A DNA stretch of 64,000 bases from Mucilaginibacter xinganensis (GCA_026225055.1 JAMFSA010000213.1:1-64000); one strand, 5' to 3'. Shown: positions 1 through 7,246, numbered from the stretch's first letter. Notes: a model not told the origin generated them from the sequence alone. Translations and numbers: made by a program.

Positions 1-2
1 GG

Positions 3-257
3 ATCGCCAGTTTCCAGATCAGCGCGAATGACCTGGCTTTATTGACCGGTTACGAATTGAAGAATTTAGGCACGTTGGCCGATCTCGATGCCTACAACAA
101 ACGCGAACGCGCCGCCCATCCCGAAGGCGAGAACGAACTTTATGCCAAATGGCAGCAAAGTATGTACATGCACAGCATGTTCAGCGCGCATAATGAGGTG
201 CTGGACAATAATCGCTACCCTGATTTAGTTTGGAGCAAACTGGAAGAATATATTTAA
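3..257 (+). CDS. 3' end of an unidentified protein, cut by the window edge
   Basis: The reading frame is open from the first complete codon in the window to the TAA at 255-257, giving 84 C-terminal residues. No stop and no convincing start precede it, so the gene begins upstream of the window; the TTG at 42 is probably an internal codon. The visible part is polar and mixed-charge, with several Trp, Tyr and Met residues near the end, and shows no membrane segment or motif that I recognise. No terminator follows; the next gene converges on it from 306. Confidence 0.5.
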   Translation: MASFQISANDLALLTGYELKNLGTLADLDAYNKRERAAHPEGENELYAKWQQSMYMHSMFSAHNEVLDNNRYPDLVWSKLEEYI

Positions 258-305
258 ATAATTTCATGATTTCAGAAAAAATACAGCGCCTTTTTCCAAT
301 TCGCT

Positions 306-581
306 TTAAGCCTGCTCATTTATCCATTGCTCGGCGAGGCTAACCTCGCTGAAGAACTGCGTAGTAATGATCCCGGCCATAATATCGATGCTTTTCCGGG
401 CGGCGAGTTCGCTGAAGGTGCCGGGAGAAAATACATGCGCTAAATACTTTAACCCGGCCTTTTCCATCATAGGGAACCAGGTATTGCCTACCCATTCGGC
501 AGCTTCCGACCAATTGCCCAGGACATGCGTATTATCATTCACGATCCGGTCACTTTTTTTCTGCCGCAGATAATCCAACAT
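306..581 (-). CDS. STAS/SpoIIAA-like protein, 5' end uncertain
   Basis: The 91 residues read from the ATG at 581 resemble the C-terminal two thirds of a small Bacteroidetes STAS-like family of about 130-140 residues: a GNWSEAAEW region, then W-F-P-M-M, and a closing FF...AEQWI helix. The same frame stays open upstream to about 770 and reads as a plausible family N-terminus (FYRDRHITINY, then LDVDWTGF), but that stretch has no ATG, GTG or TTG. The ATG at 769 lies in another frame. The gene is therefore 5' truncated, frameshifted near its start, or started at an unusual codon. Its role is unknown; such proteins are usually small cytosolic modules. Confidence 0.6.
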   Translation of the reverse strand: MLDYLRQKKSDRIVNDNTHVLGNWSEAAEWVGNTWFPMMEKAGLKYLAHVFSPGTFSELAARKSIDIMAGIITTQFFSEVSLAEQWINEQA

Positions 582-803
582 GATCAGGCAACCCTGTTTG
601 ACAGATGCTTCATCATGAAAACCGGTCCAGTCGACATCCAGCCTCCGGTGCGTTTGGTTATAATTGATGGTAATGTGCCGGTCGCGGTAAAAGGTCGTGG
701 TCCGGGTGACTTCCGGCTTTTGCGTATTATGATGACCGAACGCTGGGGCAGTTCCGATGAGCTGGGCATTTTAAAACAGATCGGCGCAAAGATCAGCTAA
801 AGC

Positions 804-1118
804 TTAGCGCCGGTCCCGTTCCAGGTTATAAGCGACCAGGTATTCCCAGCCATTCAATTTGATTTCTTTTAGATCTGGTACTGGATTGGTTTGTTGAAGA
901 CGAACTTGTACGATATCAAGCATCCCCAGTAAGTGCTCAGGGCCCGCTTTCATACTGACTACAGCATGATAATTCTTCTGGATCAACAATTTTTCCTTGG
1001 TAGTCATTAGACCCAGCGTCCATTTCTCCGCAGGTTTAAATCCGCTCTCTTTTGCCTGGTTCTGTAAATTATAAAGGTATTCTTTAGCGAGCCTGTCCGC
1101 AGATTGCTGGTCGCTCAT
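804..1118 (-). CDS. Hypothetical protein, 104 aa
   Basis: This is a soluble, mixed-charge protein with no signal peptide or membrane segment and no family that I recognise. It starts at the ATG at 1118, one base after the stop of the 43-residue lysine-rich gene at 1120-1251, so the two are probably co-transcribed on the minus strand. The charged, helix-rich N-terminal half and the central MKAGPEHLLGMLDIVQ stretch are consistent with a small helical protein. The neighbours (STAS-like, DksA-like, RRM) hint at a stress or regulatory context, which is inference only. Confidence 0.6.
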   Translation of the reverse strand: MSDQQSADRLAKEYLYNLQNQAKESGFKPAEKWTLGLMTTKEKLLIQKNYHAVVSMKAGPEHLLGMLDIVQVRLQQTNPVPDLKEIKLNGWEYLVAYNLERDRR

Positions 1119-1119
1119 C

Positions 1120-1251
1120 TTATTTCTTTTTCGGCGTAGCGGTCAGATCGCCAGATGATGATTTTTTTCCGGTCTGGTAATCGGAAGTTTTTTTGGTTTG
1201 GTTTTCCGCCGGGGCTTTCTTGACATTCTTACTGCCTTTATCTTTGCTCAT
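1120..1251 (-). CDS. Small lysine-rich protein, 43 aa
   Basis: The ATG at 1251 opens a 43-codon frame ending in TAA at 1120-1122. The product begins MSKDKGSKNVKKAP and ends TPKKK, and is very rich in Lys, Ser, Thr and Gly, so it is probably disordered and basic and could bind nucleic acid. It sits one base before the 104-residue gene at 1118, which supports a two-gene operon. Its function is unknown. The compact coupling to the next gene is the best reason to think it is real. Confidence 0.5.
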   Translation of the reverse strand: MSKDKGSKNVKKAPAENQTKKTSDYQTGKKSSSGDLTATPKKK

Positions 1252-1338
1252 GGTTAATGTTTTAATAGCAACGCATAATGTTGCCATTTGTTATAATAAA
1301 ACAAGGCGGCTGTTCTCCTGTTGTCAAAATTAAAAACT

Positions 1339-1530
1339 ATGGGCAAGCAACACGATACTTTTCCAAACGAACAGCCGGAAATCCCGGCACCAAAACCAAC
1401 ACCGGAAATTAACCAGCCTTCCGATCCGGGAAATCCCGAAGTGCCGCAAGAAGATCCGCAAGTCATACCTGACGAATTTCCGCCGGAAGAGCATTTACCT
1501 GAAACGCCCATCGAGCGAAAGGTGATTTAA
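1339..1530 (+). CDS. Small proline/glutamate-rich protein, 63 aa
   Basis: The ATG at 1339 is preferred over the upstream in-frame TTG at 1321. The product is rich in Pro and Glu, with repeated PE and NP pairs, and has no hydrophobic segment, so it is probably disordered and acidic. Short Pro-rich proteins of this kind are common next to stress genes in Sphingobacteriaceae, but no function is known to me. It converges with the DksA-like gene at 1536-1913, with only 5 bases between the stops. Confidence 0.5.
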   Translation: MGKQHDTFPNEQPEIPAPKPTPEINQPSDPGNPEVPQEDPQVIPDEFPPEEHLPETPIERKVI

Positions 1531-1535
1531 CGCTA

Positions 1536-1913
1536 TTATTGCTTAAGTTTAGCTTCCATACTTTGGGTGGTATGCGGCACTGCTCGCAGGCGTTCTTTAG
1601 GGATCAGTTTGCCCGTCGTGCGGCAAATCCCGTAAGTCTTATTTTCGATCCGCGTAAGCGCGCCTTCCAGTTGCTCAATGAACTTCTTCTGACGCGCGGC
1701 CAGTTGATTGGTTTGTTCCTTCTCCATTGTCGCCGAACCGTCTTCCAGCGTTTTACCTGCTATTGCCGCTTCGTCGCCATTAGAGTTAGCGGCGCTAAGT
1801 GAGCCGGCGAGATCCGCCAGTTCTTCGCGGGCGGCCTTAATTTTATAGATGATAAGTTCCTTAAACTCCTTTAGTTCAGTATCCGTATATTTTGTTTTGA
1901 TCTTCTCTTGCAT
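1536..1913 (-). CDS. TraR/DksA family protein with a degenerate zinc finger
   Basis: The 125-residue protein has the DksA/TraR layout: an N-terminal helical coiled coil (about residues 10-90, with IEQLEGALTRIENKTYG closing the second helix) and a C-terminal motif YGICRTTGKLIPKERL. DksA-like proteins bind the RNA polymerase secondary channel and alter initiation, often with ppGpp. The usual four zinc-binding Cys are reduced here to one, in GIC; the Bacteroidetes subgroup with the TGKLIPKERL signature commonly has this form. Start at the ATG at 1913. It converges with the Pro-rich gene. The family call is firm; the effect on RNA polymerase is inferred. Confidence 0.85.
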   Translation of the reverse strand: MQEKIKTKYTDTELKEFKELIIYKIKAAREELADLAGSLSAANSNGDEAAIAGKTLEDGSATMEKEQTNQLAARQKKFIEQLEGALTRIENKTYGICRTTGKLIPKERLRAVPHTTQSMEAKLKQ

Positions 1914-1920
1914 GATGCTG

Positions 1921-2419
1921 TTAAACGTTCGATAAGGGATTTAGTTTAAAAAATCCGGCATGTTCCCAAGGGCCGCCCAAATACCGCCAAAGATCTAAAC
2001 CGCAGCGCTGATCTCAAATGGCTAAAATCCAGCCGTCAGCTCTTTCATCAACGCTTTGGCCCGGCTGGAAGGACTTTATTCTGCACCACGATATGCGGCC
2101 AGAATCCTTGCCTGTCCTGCGGGATCAGCACATCAGCGAAATAGGCGCTTAAACGCCGGTGAAAATAAATAAGGGACTGACTTTCAACCCGGTAGTCCAC
2201 TCTCCCGCCCAAATTTATCAAACCGGTGACTTGTAAATCACAGGGCGCGATATTCAAACCTGTTAAACCAACTATTGTACTTTCGTTATCCGGCAACTGG
2301 TGGAATAACGTCAGGTGCGCCTTTAAAAAATTGCGTTCCGGCGAGGAGTGCGCTAACCGCATCCGATCAAAAAATGCCTGGCTTTCCGCGTCAAGCCGCA
2401 ACGTCAGGATGAGTGTCAT
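1921..2419 (-). pseudogene. Decayed 2'-5' RNA ligase (LigT/2H phosphoesterase) family gene
   Basis: The frame from the ATG at 2419 gives a good 2H phosphoesterase N-terminal part: the first motif HLTLFHQL, and a second HxxV motif in WPHIVVQNK. It then runs into a stop at 2048-2050. The rest of the family fold continues in other frames: a second frame reads AKALMKELTAGF, then a TAG (2022-2024), then PFEIS; a third reads GLDLWRYLGGPWEHAGFFK and ends in TAA at 1921-1923. At least two frame changes and one in-frame stop are needed, so this is a pseudogene. Intact members are about 170-180 residues and act on 2',3'-cyclic or 2'-5' phosphodiester RNA ends. Confidence 0.8.
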
Positions 2420-2496
2420 AATTTTTTTTTCATTTCCGCTCTTTAAACCCATTCATAAATTTAAAACAAAATCGTCTTCCCATACTTATTGAAATC

Positions 2497-2796
2497 ATGG
2501 TAAAACTATTCGTCGGCGGATACCCCTCAACTTTTACGGAACTGGAGATTGTGCAGCTGGTCAGCCCTTACGCTACTGTGGTCACCATCAAAATTGTCAG
2601 GGATAAGATCAGCAAAAAATCCAAAGGCTATGCCTTCCTCGAAATCGCCGATATAGCCGGCGCGGACAACGCCATGGACGCGTTGGATGGCTTGAAAATG
2701 GATGGCCGGGTCTTAAAAGTCAACAAAGTCGCCGAACTAACCGGGGAGTTACTTTCGCACGATAAACCCAAACGGCCGAGGCAGTTACCCAGATAA
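2497..2796 (+). CDS. RRM-domain RNA-binding protein
   Basis: The protein (99 aa) is a single RNA recognition motif with a short basic tail. RNP2 is LFVGGY (residues 4-9) and RNP1 is SKGYAFLEI (42-50), with the aromatic residues that stack on RNA bases. Small one-RRM proteins of this type are common in Bacteroidetes and cyanobacteria and bind single-stranded RNA, often in cold or stress responses. The basic tail (KPKRPRQLPR) may add RNA affinity. The start at the ATG at 2497 fits the fold exactly. It converges on the AsmA-like gene at 2801. Confidence 0.93.
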   Translation: MVKLFVGGYPSTFTELEIVQLVSPYATVVTIKIVRDKISKKSKGYAFLEIADIAGADNAMDALDGLKMDGRVLKVNKVAELTGELLSHDKPKRPRQLPR

Positions 2797-2800
2797 ATAA

Positions 2801-3913
2801 TTATTTTTCAGCGCCAGCCTTACCCTTCAATTCATTACTGATGCTTTCATGAAAGGCCTGCACGAAAGCGTTCTTTAAAATGCCCACGAAAGTCTGCCAG
2901 CCACTGGTCTTGGGATCCTTGATATTGCCTTTCAGCGGGATGATCGTGGCGATCTTTTTGGTCTTCGGGTTTTTGACCACTTTGGCGAACAGGCCGATCA
3001 CCGCTTTTTTGGCGACACGGAGTATCCCGCCTTTCTTTTTAATATCCTTTTTAACATCCAGCACCTTCAGGTTACTGATAAACGGTTTGATATAACCGTT
3101 CATTTCGCTATTGGTCAGCCTGAGCTTGCTGAAAATGTCAATGTCGCCCCTTTCAATATCAAATTTGACATTTGCTTCCAAAAAGCCATTCAGCGCCAGT
3201 AAATTCATCTTGGTGAGTTGCAGCCCGGCATCAAAATCCGGTACATCTTTTAACACATTCACCTTCGCGTTTATTTTCAAATGTCCGCCGCCGATAGACG
3301 TACCGCTCACCGTCAACGTCGACGGCAAAGGATCGCCTTTTTTCTCGACATTCTCCAGGTTCAGCGCCGTCAATTGCATATGGTCGATGTGCAGGTCGGT
3401 ATTAGGCTTTTTTTGGAAGTCCAGGTAAGCGAACCGGCCGTCATTAATCTGCAGTTTATTTATATTGATCGGCATCAGCGCCTTAACCGTCCTGGTCCAG
3501 CTGTCTTTAGAAGGTTCCTTGGAAATATCCTCCGTCGCCAGGATATCGATCACCGGCTGGTCCAGTTCCACAACGCCCACCAAACGGCCCTTAAAGATCG
3601 CGCCCCATTCCAGCGACAAGTCTGTATGTGCAATCGTTAAAAATGGGTACTTAGCCGGGTCGGTTTTCTTTTTCAGCACCAGGCCATCGATCGCGTAAGC
3701 TCCCCGGATCAAATGGATATCAATATCATCCACATGCCCGGTATACCCCGGCAGCTCATTCAACTTTTTGTTCACATAATTTTTGACCATACCCGGCAAA
3801 GCCAAGCGCAGCACCACAACAGCCAGCACCAACAGCACGATAATAATATAAACCAGTTTTAGTTTACTCAAATAAGTTTTTGCCGCTTGAAACTTTGATT
3901 TTTTAACCGCCAT
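2801..3913 (-). CDS. DUF748/AsmA-like membrane-anchored protein
   Basis: The protein (370 aa) has a basic N-terminus, one strong membrane segment (about residues 17-40) and a long periplasmic part rich in beta strands. The region VDDIDIHLIRGAYAIDGL and the following TDLSLEWGAIFKGRLVG pattern are typical of DUF748, a relative of AsmA proteins involved in envelope or lipid transport. The region near LQINDGRFAYLDF is the usual repeat of that fold. The C-terminus is Lys-rich. It is transcribed alone and diverges from the small-RNA candidate at 4001. The exact substrate is unknown. Confidence 0.8.
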   Translation of the reverse strand: MAVKKSKFQAAKTYLSKLKLVYIIIVLLVLAVVVLRLALPGMVKNYVNKKLNELPGYTGHVDDIDIHLIRGAYAIDGLVLKKKTDPAKYPFLTIAHTDLSLEWGAIFKGRLVGVVELDQPVIDILATEDISKEPSKDSWTRTVKALMPININKLQINDGRFAYLDFQKKPNTDLHIDHMQLTALNLENVEKKGDPLPSTLTVSGTSIGGGHLKINAKVNVLKDVPDFDAGLQLTKMNLLALNGFLEANVKFDIERGDIDIFSKLRLTNSEMNGYIKPFISNLKVLDVKKDIKKKGGILRVAKKAVIGLFAKVVKNPKTKKIATIIPLKGNIKDPKTSGWQTFVGILKNAFVQAFHESISNELKGKAGAEK

Positions 3914-3961
3914 ACCTTAGCAACCAGCAGCAGCACAGATTGTTGAAAATATTTTTTTGAG

Positions 3962-3999
3962 TTATCTACCACCAAGTAAAATAATCGCATTTACCTTTA
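3962..3999 (+). promoter_or_regulatory. Promoter: TTATCTACCAC box plus -7-like box
   Basis: TTATCTACCAC (3962-3972) is followed by 19 bases and TACCTTTA (3992-3999), a match to the Bacteroidetes -7 box TAnnTTTG. Three other sites in the window have the same 11-mer and the same spacing. It would start a transcript near 4003-4008 that ends at the terminator at 4048-4085. Confidence 0.5.
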
Positions 4000-4000
4000 T

Positions 4001-4085
4001 ATCATTCAACGCGGCGTCTTAGTTGCGATTGTGATAAGGTTTAGGTTTAAAGTCCCCGCGCGCGATGCAAGGGGACTTTATTTTT
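4001..4085 (+). ncRNA. Candidate small RNA of about 80 nt
   Basis: A promoter-like pair (3962-3999) and a strong intrinsic terminator (4048-4085) enclose about 80 bases with no open reading frame of note. The body contains the short sequences GCGGCGTCTTAGTTGCGATTG and GATAAGGTTTAGG before the terminator stem. I do not recognise an RNA family. Alternatively the terminator may end a longer leader, but no plus-strand gene lies directly upstream (the gene at 2801-3913 reads away), so a free small RNA is the simplest reading. Confidence 0.4.
4048..4085 (+). terminator. Intrinsic terminator
   Basis: A 10-bp perfect stem, TAAAGTCCCC (4048-4057) with GGGGACTTTA (4071-4080), closes a 13-base GC-rich loop and runs into a T-rich tract. 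It lies just upstream of the methyltransferase promoter. Confidence 0.75.
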
Positions 4086-4088
4086 AAA

Positions 4089-4096
4089 TAACTTTG
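4089..4096 (+). promoter_or_regulatory. -7 box of the methyltransferase gene
   Basis: TAACTTTG is an exact TAnnTTTG -7 box ending 5 bases before the ATG at 4102, so the mRNA would be nearly leaderless. The upstream half of this promoter overlaps the terminator stem. Confidence 0.55.
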
Positions 4097-4101
4097 CAGC
4101 T

Positions 4102-4590
4102 ATGGATCAAACCCAAGCCGTAAGCCTTATCCAAAACGCGATCACCAGCGATCAACCCCAGCAGTGGGCCGACCTCGGCTGCGGCGCCGGCACATTCACC
4201 TTGGCGCTCAACAGCATTCTCCCAGCCTGCAGCCAGCTGACCCCCATCGACAAACAAACCCAAAACCTCCCCAATTTCTTTAAGGCCAATTTTGAAAAAG
4301 ACGACCTGCCCCTATCCGGCCTCGACGGCATCCTCATGGCCAATTCCATCCATTTTATCCGCGACAAAACCAAACTTATCAAAAAGCTCGAAAGCTATTT
4401 CTCAGCTAAGCCCACCTTCCTCATCGTCGAATACGACATCACCCGCTTCAGCCCCTGGGTGCCCTATCCCCTCAACTACCAAAAACTCCAAAAACTATTT
4501 ACTGAACTCGGCTATAGCTCCCTTACCAAATTAGCCGAACTGCCATCCCGCTTCGGCGGCCTCATGTATTCTGCACTTATCCGTTTATAA
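4102..4590 (+). CDS. Class I SAM-dependent methyltransferase, short form
   Basis: The protein (162 aa) has a methyltransferase motif I, WADLGCGAGTFTLAL (about residues 22-36), an acidic motif II region (PIDK), and motif IV-V features (LDGILMANSIHFI). It starts directly at motif I and is shorter than the usual 200-250 residues, lacking the common N-terminal helices. The substrate is unknown. It is AC-rich in codon choice (many ACC, AAA, CTC codons). The ATG at 4102 lies 5 bases after a -7 box. A 75-residue membrane protein follows at 4665. Confidence 0.8.
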   Translation: MDQTQAVSLIQNAITSDQPQQWADLGCGAGTFTLALNSILPACSQLTPIDKQTQNLPNFFKANFEKDDLPLSGLDGILMANSIHFIRDKTKLIKKLESYFSAKPTFLIVEYDITRFSPWVPYPLNYQKLQKLFTELGYSSLTKLAELPSRFGGLMYSALIRL

Positions 4591-4664
4591 CCGTTTCTAT
4601 TCGTTTAAAACACCCTTTTTCTACTTCCACTCCCCACGTTTGCCTCAACAAAAAATGCAAACAC

Positions 4665-4892
4665 ATGAGATTCACCTTATTTTTTATCGCACTCTTCGTT
4701 ACTGTCGGCTGCCTGTTAGGCGCCCCGGTAAACAATCCATTCCCAAACTTTGGAGCAGTTATCATCCTTTGGTTCGTCTATTACCTCGTTACCCTGCCAG
4801 GCCGCAGACGCAGACAATACTGGTATAACCGCAGAAAACTCCAGGACGAATACATGCGCGCCTATATCCGCAAAAACAGCCGCTATTGTTAA
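4665..4892 (+). CDS. Small two-helix membrane protein, paralogue of 31024-31242
   Basis: This 75-residue protein has a hydrophobic N-terminal segment, a conserved LLGAP...NPFPNF turn, a second hydrophobic segment, and a basic tail with the sequence EYMRAYIRK. The gene at 31024-31242 encodes the same layout: LLGAT, then NPYPYF, then EYMRSKMDD. The two are paralogues, one on each side of the conjugative element genes. The function is unknown; orientation and tail suggest an inner-membrane protein with a cytosolic basic C-terminus. Start at the ATG at 4665. Confidence 0.65.
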   Translation: MRFTLFFIALFVTVGCLLGAPVNNPFPNFGAVIILWFVYYLVTLPGRRRRQYWYNRRKLQDEYMRAYIRKNSRYC

Positions 4893-4895
4893 CAG

Positions 4896-4933
4896 TTATC
4901 TACCACCACCAGCTACACTGTTATATAACTTTG
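4896..4933 (+). promoter_or_regulatory. Promoter of the tandem phosphoesterase genes
   Basis: TTATCTACCAC (4896-4906), 19 bases, then TAACTTTG (4926-4933), an exact -7 box, 4 bases before the ATG at 4938. It has the same spacing as the sites at 3962, 24288 and 35052. Confidence 0.65.
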
Positions 4934-4937
4934 TAAC

Positions 4938-5624
4938 ATGAAACATATCGTGATAGGCGACATTCATGGGCGCGACAATTGGCAAGAAATCAATATAAAG
5001 AATTACCATAAGATCATCTTTATTGGCGACTATGTCGACAGTCATACCTTATCTGACCATGCGATCCTTGAAAACTTTAAAAAGATCATTAGTTTGAAAA
5101 AGCGCCACCCGGAAAAAGTAGTTTTATTATTAGGAAATCATGATGTGCAGTACATGCACTTTCCGCGCTATCAATGTTCAGGTTTCCGACCTTCAATGCA
5201 GCCGCAGCTGACCACTTTGTTCAATAAAAATCGCGGGCTTTTTCAAATGGCATATCAGCGTGGTGACCATATTTTCACTCATGCTGGCATCACGAATTCC
5301 TGGCACAATGAGTTCCTTTTACTGCCTATATTGAAGACCCTGCAAACAGAAAACGATACGATCTCCGATCTGATCAACAAAGTCGAAAACACTACCCACC
5401 GCTACTTGCTCTATGCCACCAGCATTTACCGCGGCGGCTATAGCAACGGCAGCTTTCTATGGGCCGACTATAAAGAAACCTCGGTAGATATGCTCAACGA
5501 TTACCACCAGGTGGTCGGCCATACACAAGTCCCCGACATCCACACGATCAGTTACAGCAATAAGTCAGTCACGTTTATAGATGTGCTGAATGACCAAACC
5601 AAATTCTATGAACTCGATATATAG
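4938..5624 (+). CDS. Metallophosphoesterase, first of a tandem pair
   Basis: The protein (228 aa) carries the full calcineurin-like metal site: GDIHGR (7-12), GDYVDS (30-35), GNHD (66-69), a His in FTHAGI and a His in VVGHTQ. These motifs match the PPP/ApaH-like serine-threonine phosphatase or diadenosine-tetraphosphatase type. The substrate may be a phosphoprotein, a nucleotide or capped RNA; the sequence does not decide. It is followed 9 bases later by a close paralogue, so the pair arose by tandem duplication, and by a histidine phosphatase, giving a three-phosphatase operon. The promoter at 4896-4933 is well formed. Confidence 0.88.
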   Translation: MKHIVIGDIHGRDNWQEINIKNYHKIIFIGDYVDSHTLSDHAILENFKKIISLKKRHPEKVVLLLGNHDVQYMHFPRYQCSGFRPSMQPQLTTLFNKNRGLFQMAYQRGDHIFTHAGITNSWHNEFLLLPILKTLQTENDTISDLINKVENTTHRYLLYATSIYRGGYSNGSFLWADYKETSVDMLNDYHQVVGHTQVPDIHTISYSNKSVTFIDVLNDQTKFYELDI

Positions 5625-5633
5625 CTATATAAC

Positions 5634-6323
5634 ATGAAACATATCATTATCGGCGACCTGCACGGCCGCGATAGCTGGAAATGGGCGAATATGGCCGGCG
5701 CAGGCCGCGTGGTTTTCCTTGGAGATTACGTCGATAGTTTCAAGCGCTCCGATGATGTTATCCTGGACAACCTGCAGGCGATCATCACGCTGAAAAAGTC
5801 TTACCCGGAAAAGATTGTTTTGCTCTTAGGAAATCATGATGTACAATATCTCCATTTCCCGAAATACTATTGCCCAGGCTTTAGAGCCTCCATACAGCCG
5901 GAACTGACAAAACTCTTTACCGAAAACCGCGACCTCTTCCAAATTGCCTACCAGCGTAGAAATTTTATTTTTACCCATGCCGGCATTTCCAACCAATGGT
6001 GGCGGGCACTTCGCTGTTCCTTTACTTACCATATTCTTTGCCATACAGGCGACACCATAGCAGACACGATTAACCGCATTGAACGCGAGACCCAAAACTC
6101 CAGTATTTTTGCTTACAGCCGCTATCGCACCGGCCACGACAGCGATGGAGGCCCGCTTTGGGCCGATATGGTCGAGACCTGGACCGATTCACTGAATGGC
6201 TACCATCAATTTGTCGGCCACACTCCGCAGGGTCAGCCCATCGCGTCCGTTTCCCGCGGAAAATCCATTACCTACCTCGACATACTTCATAAACAAATAT
6301 ATTTCCACGAAATCCATTGCTAA
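5634..6323 (+). CDS. Metallophosphoesterase, second of a tandem pair
   Basis: The protein (229 aa) is a paralogue of its upstream neighbour, with the same motif positions: GDLHGR (7-12), GDYVDS (30-35), GNHD (66-69), FTHAGI and FVGHTP. Identity is high around the metal site and falls in the middle, near the region ending YSRYRTGHDSDGG, which suggests different substrates or partners. Its stop overlaps the start of the histidine phosphatase by one base (TAATG), so translation is likely coupled. Confidence 0.88.
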   Translation: MKHIIIGDLHGRDSWKWANMAGAGRVVFLGDYVDSFKRSDDVILDNLQAIITLKKSYPEKIVLLLGNHDVQYLHFPKYYCPGFRASIQPELTKLFTENRDLFQIAYQRRNFIFTHAGISNQWWRALRCSFTYHILCHTGDTIADTINRIERETQNSSIFAYSRYRTGHDSDGGPLWADMVETWTDSLNGYHQFVGHTPQGQPIASVSRGKSITYLDILHKQIYFHEIHC

Positions 6324-6961
6324 TGAAAACCATTTACTTCATCCGCCATGCCCAAAGCCAGGCCAACGCCGGCCAAGCCACCTTTGACAATGAAACCATA
6401 GGACTTACCGAAACCGGCGAACAGCAAGCACGACAACTCGCACAAACGCTGACCGGAACACCAGACCTGATCATCTGCTCAAAATATATCCGTACACAAT
6501 TAACCGCTGTTCCCGTGATCGCCAAACTCCCAAATACTCCGGTCGATATACTACCGCTCCATGAATTCACTTATCTATCCCCAACCATTTGCGCCGGTAC
6601 AACCGCTCACCGCAGGCAAAACTGGGTCTTTGACTATTGGGAAAGCTGCAATCCCAGTTTTGTTCATGGCGTTGGCGCCGAATCCTTCGATCAATTTATG
6701 ACGAGAATAGAAGAATGCCTTGCCATTCTACAAACAGACAAAGCGCAAAACATGTATGTTTTTACCCATGGATATGTCCTCCGTGCCATCTGGCAGATTC
6801 TGCTCGGACACAAATTCCCATCCGAATATGAACGCATGCACCATTTCCACCACCATATGGGCCTGCTTGAGGTACCCAACACCTGCATTTTCAAAGCCAA
6901 TTTTAACAATAATGAATGGCAAATCGTTGAGCCTCAGCTACAGGATTTTTTATTCCCATAA
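6323..6961 (+). CDS. Histidine phosphatase (phosphoglycerate mutase-like)
   Basis: The protein (212 aa) opens with the branch-1 phosphatase signature FIRHAQSQAN, where Arg8-His9 form the phosphohistidine site, and has the second catalytic His in VFTHGYVL. Members remove phosphate from sugars, nucleotides or proteins. The ATG at 6323 shares a base with the preceding stop, so it is the third gene of a phosphatase operon; upstream alternatives would add only two residues. The HHFHHH run near the end is unusual but lies in an expected loop. The substrate is unknown. Confidence 0.85.
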   Translation: MKTIYFIRHAQSQANAGQATFDNETIGLTETGEQQARQLAQTLTGTPDLIICSKYIRTQLTAVPVIAKLPNTPVDILPLHEFTYLSPTICAGTTAHRRQNWVFDYWESCNPSFVHGVGAESFDQFMTRIEECLAILQTDKAQNMYVFTHGYVLRAIWQILLGHKFPSEYERMHHFHHHMGLLEVPNTCIFKANFNNNEWQIVEPQLQDFLFP

Positions 6962-7246
6962 ATCTTAGGTCTCCAACCTCTTTGCTACCCAAAGCCCCAC
7001 CCCGATCCAGGCAATTTTGTCCTGTCGCCGGCAACCACCATGTAAGCCCTGCGACGGAAAGTTGTTTGACATCCAGGGAAGAAACATTACTCTGCTAAAC
7101 CCAGGGAATCCGGCGAAAGTGAGCGTAAAACCGCAATACCCGAAAGCGCCGGGGCAGGCTGAAATGCCCATATCGTAGGATATGACGTGAGTATTCCCAA
7201 ACCAAGATATTCAAGGGGAGCCCCAAAAGGCTCCCTTTTGTTTTAT
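6962..7246 (+). ncRNA. Hairpin-rich leader or non-coding RNA candidate
   Basis: This 285-base stretch has no convincing gene. On the plus strand it can form several nested or consecutive stems: CCGGCG with CGCCGG (about 7110-7155), GGGCA with TGCCC (about 7154-7171), and ATATC with GATAT (about 7172-7186), and it ends in a strong terminator (7213-7245) directly before the ATG at 7247. It could be a free RNA or a leader that controls the TOPRIM-like gene by attenuation. A patch GGGAATCCGGCGAAAG recalls a cobalamin riboswitch, but the rest does not fit. Confidence 0.35.
7213..7245 (+). terminator. Intrinsic terminator directly before a start codon
   Basis: A 7-bp GC-rich stem, GGGAGCC (7216-7222) with GGCTCCC (7229-7235), followed by TTTTGTTTT; flanking AA/TT pairs lengthen it. 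The ATG at 7247 follows at once, so the stem either ends the phosphatase operon or an RNA, or acts as an attenuator. Confidence 0.75.

Noticed and set aside
7100..7190. Cobalamin riboswitch-like patch (GGGAATCCGGCGAAAG)
   Set aside because: Only this short segment matches; the B12 box and the P1 closing arms are missing, and the gene downstream is not related to cobalamin.
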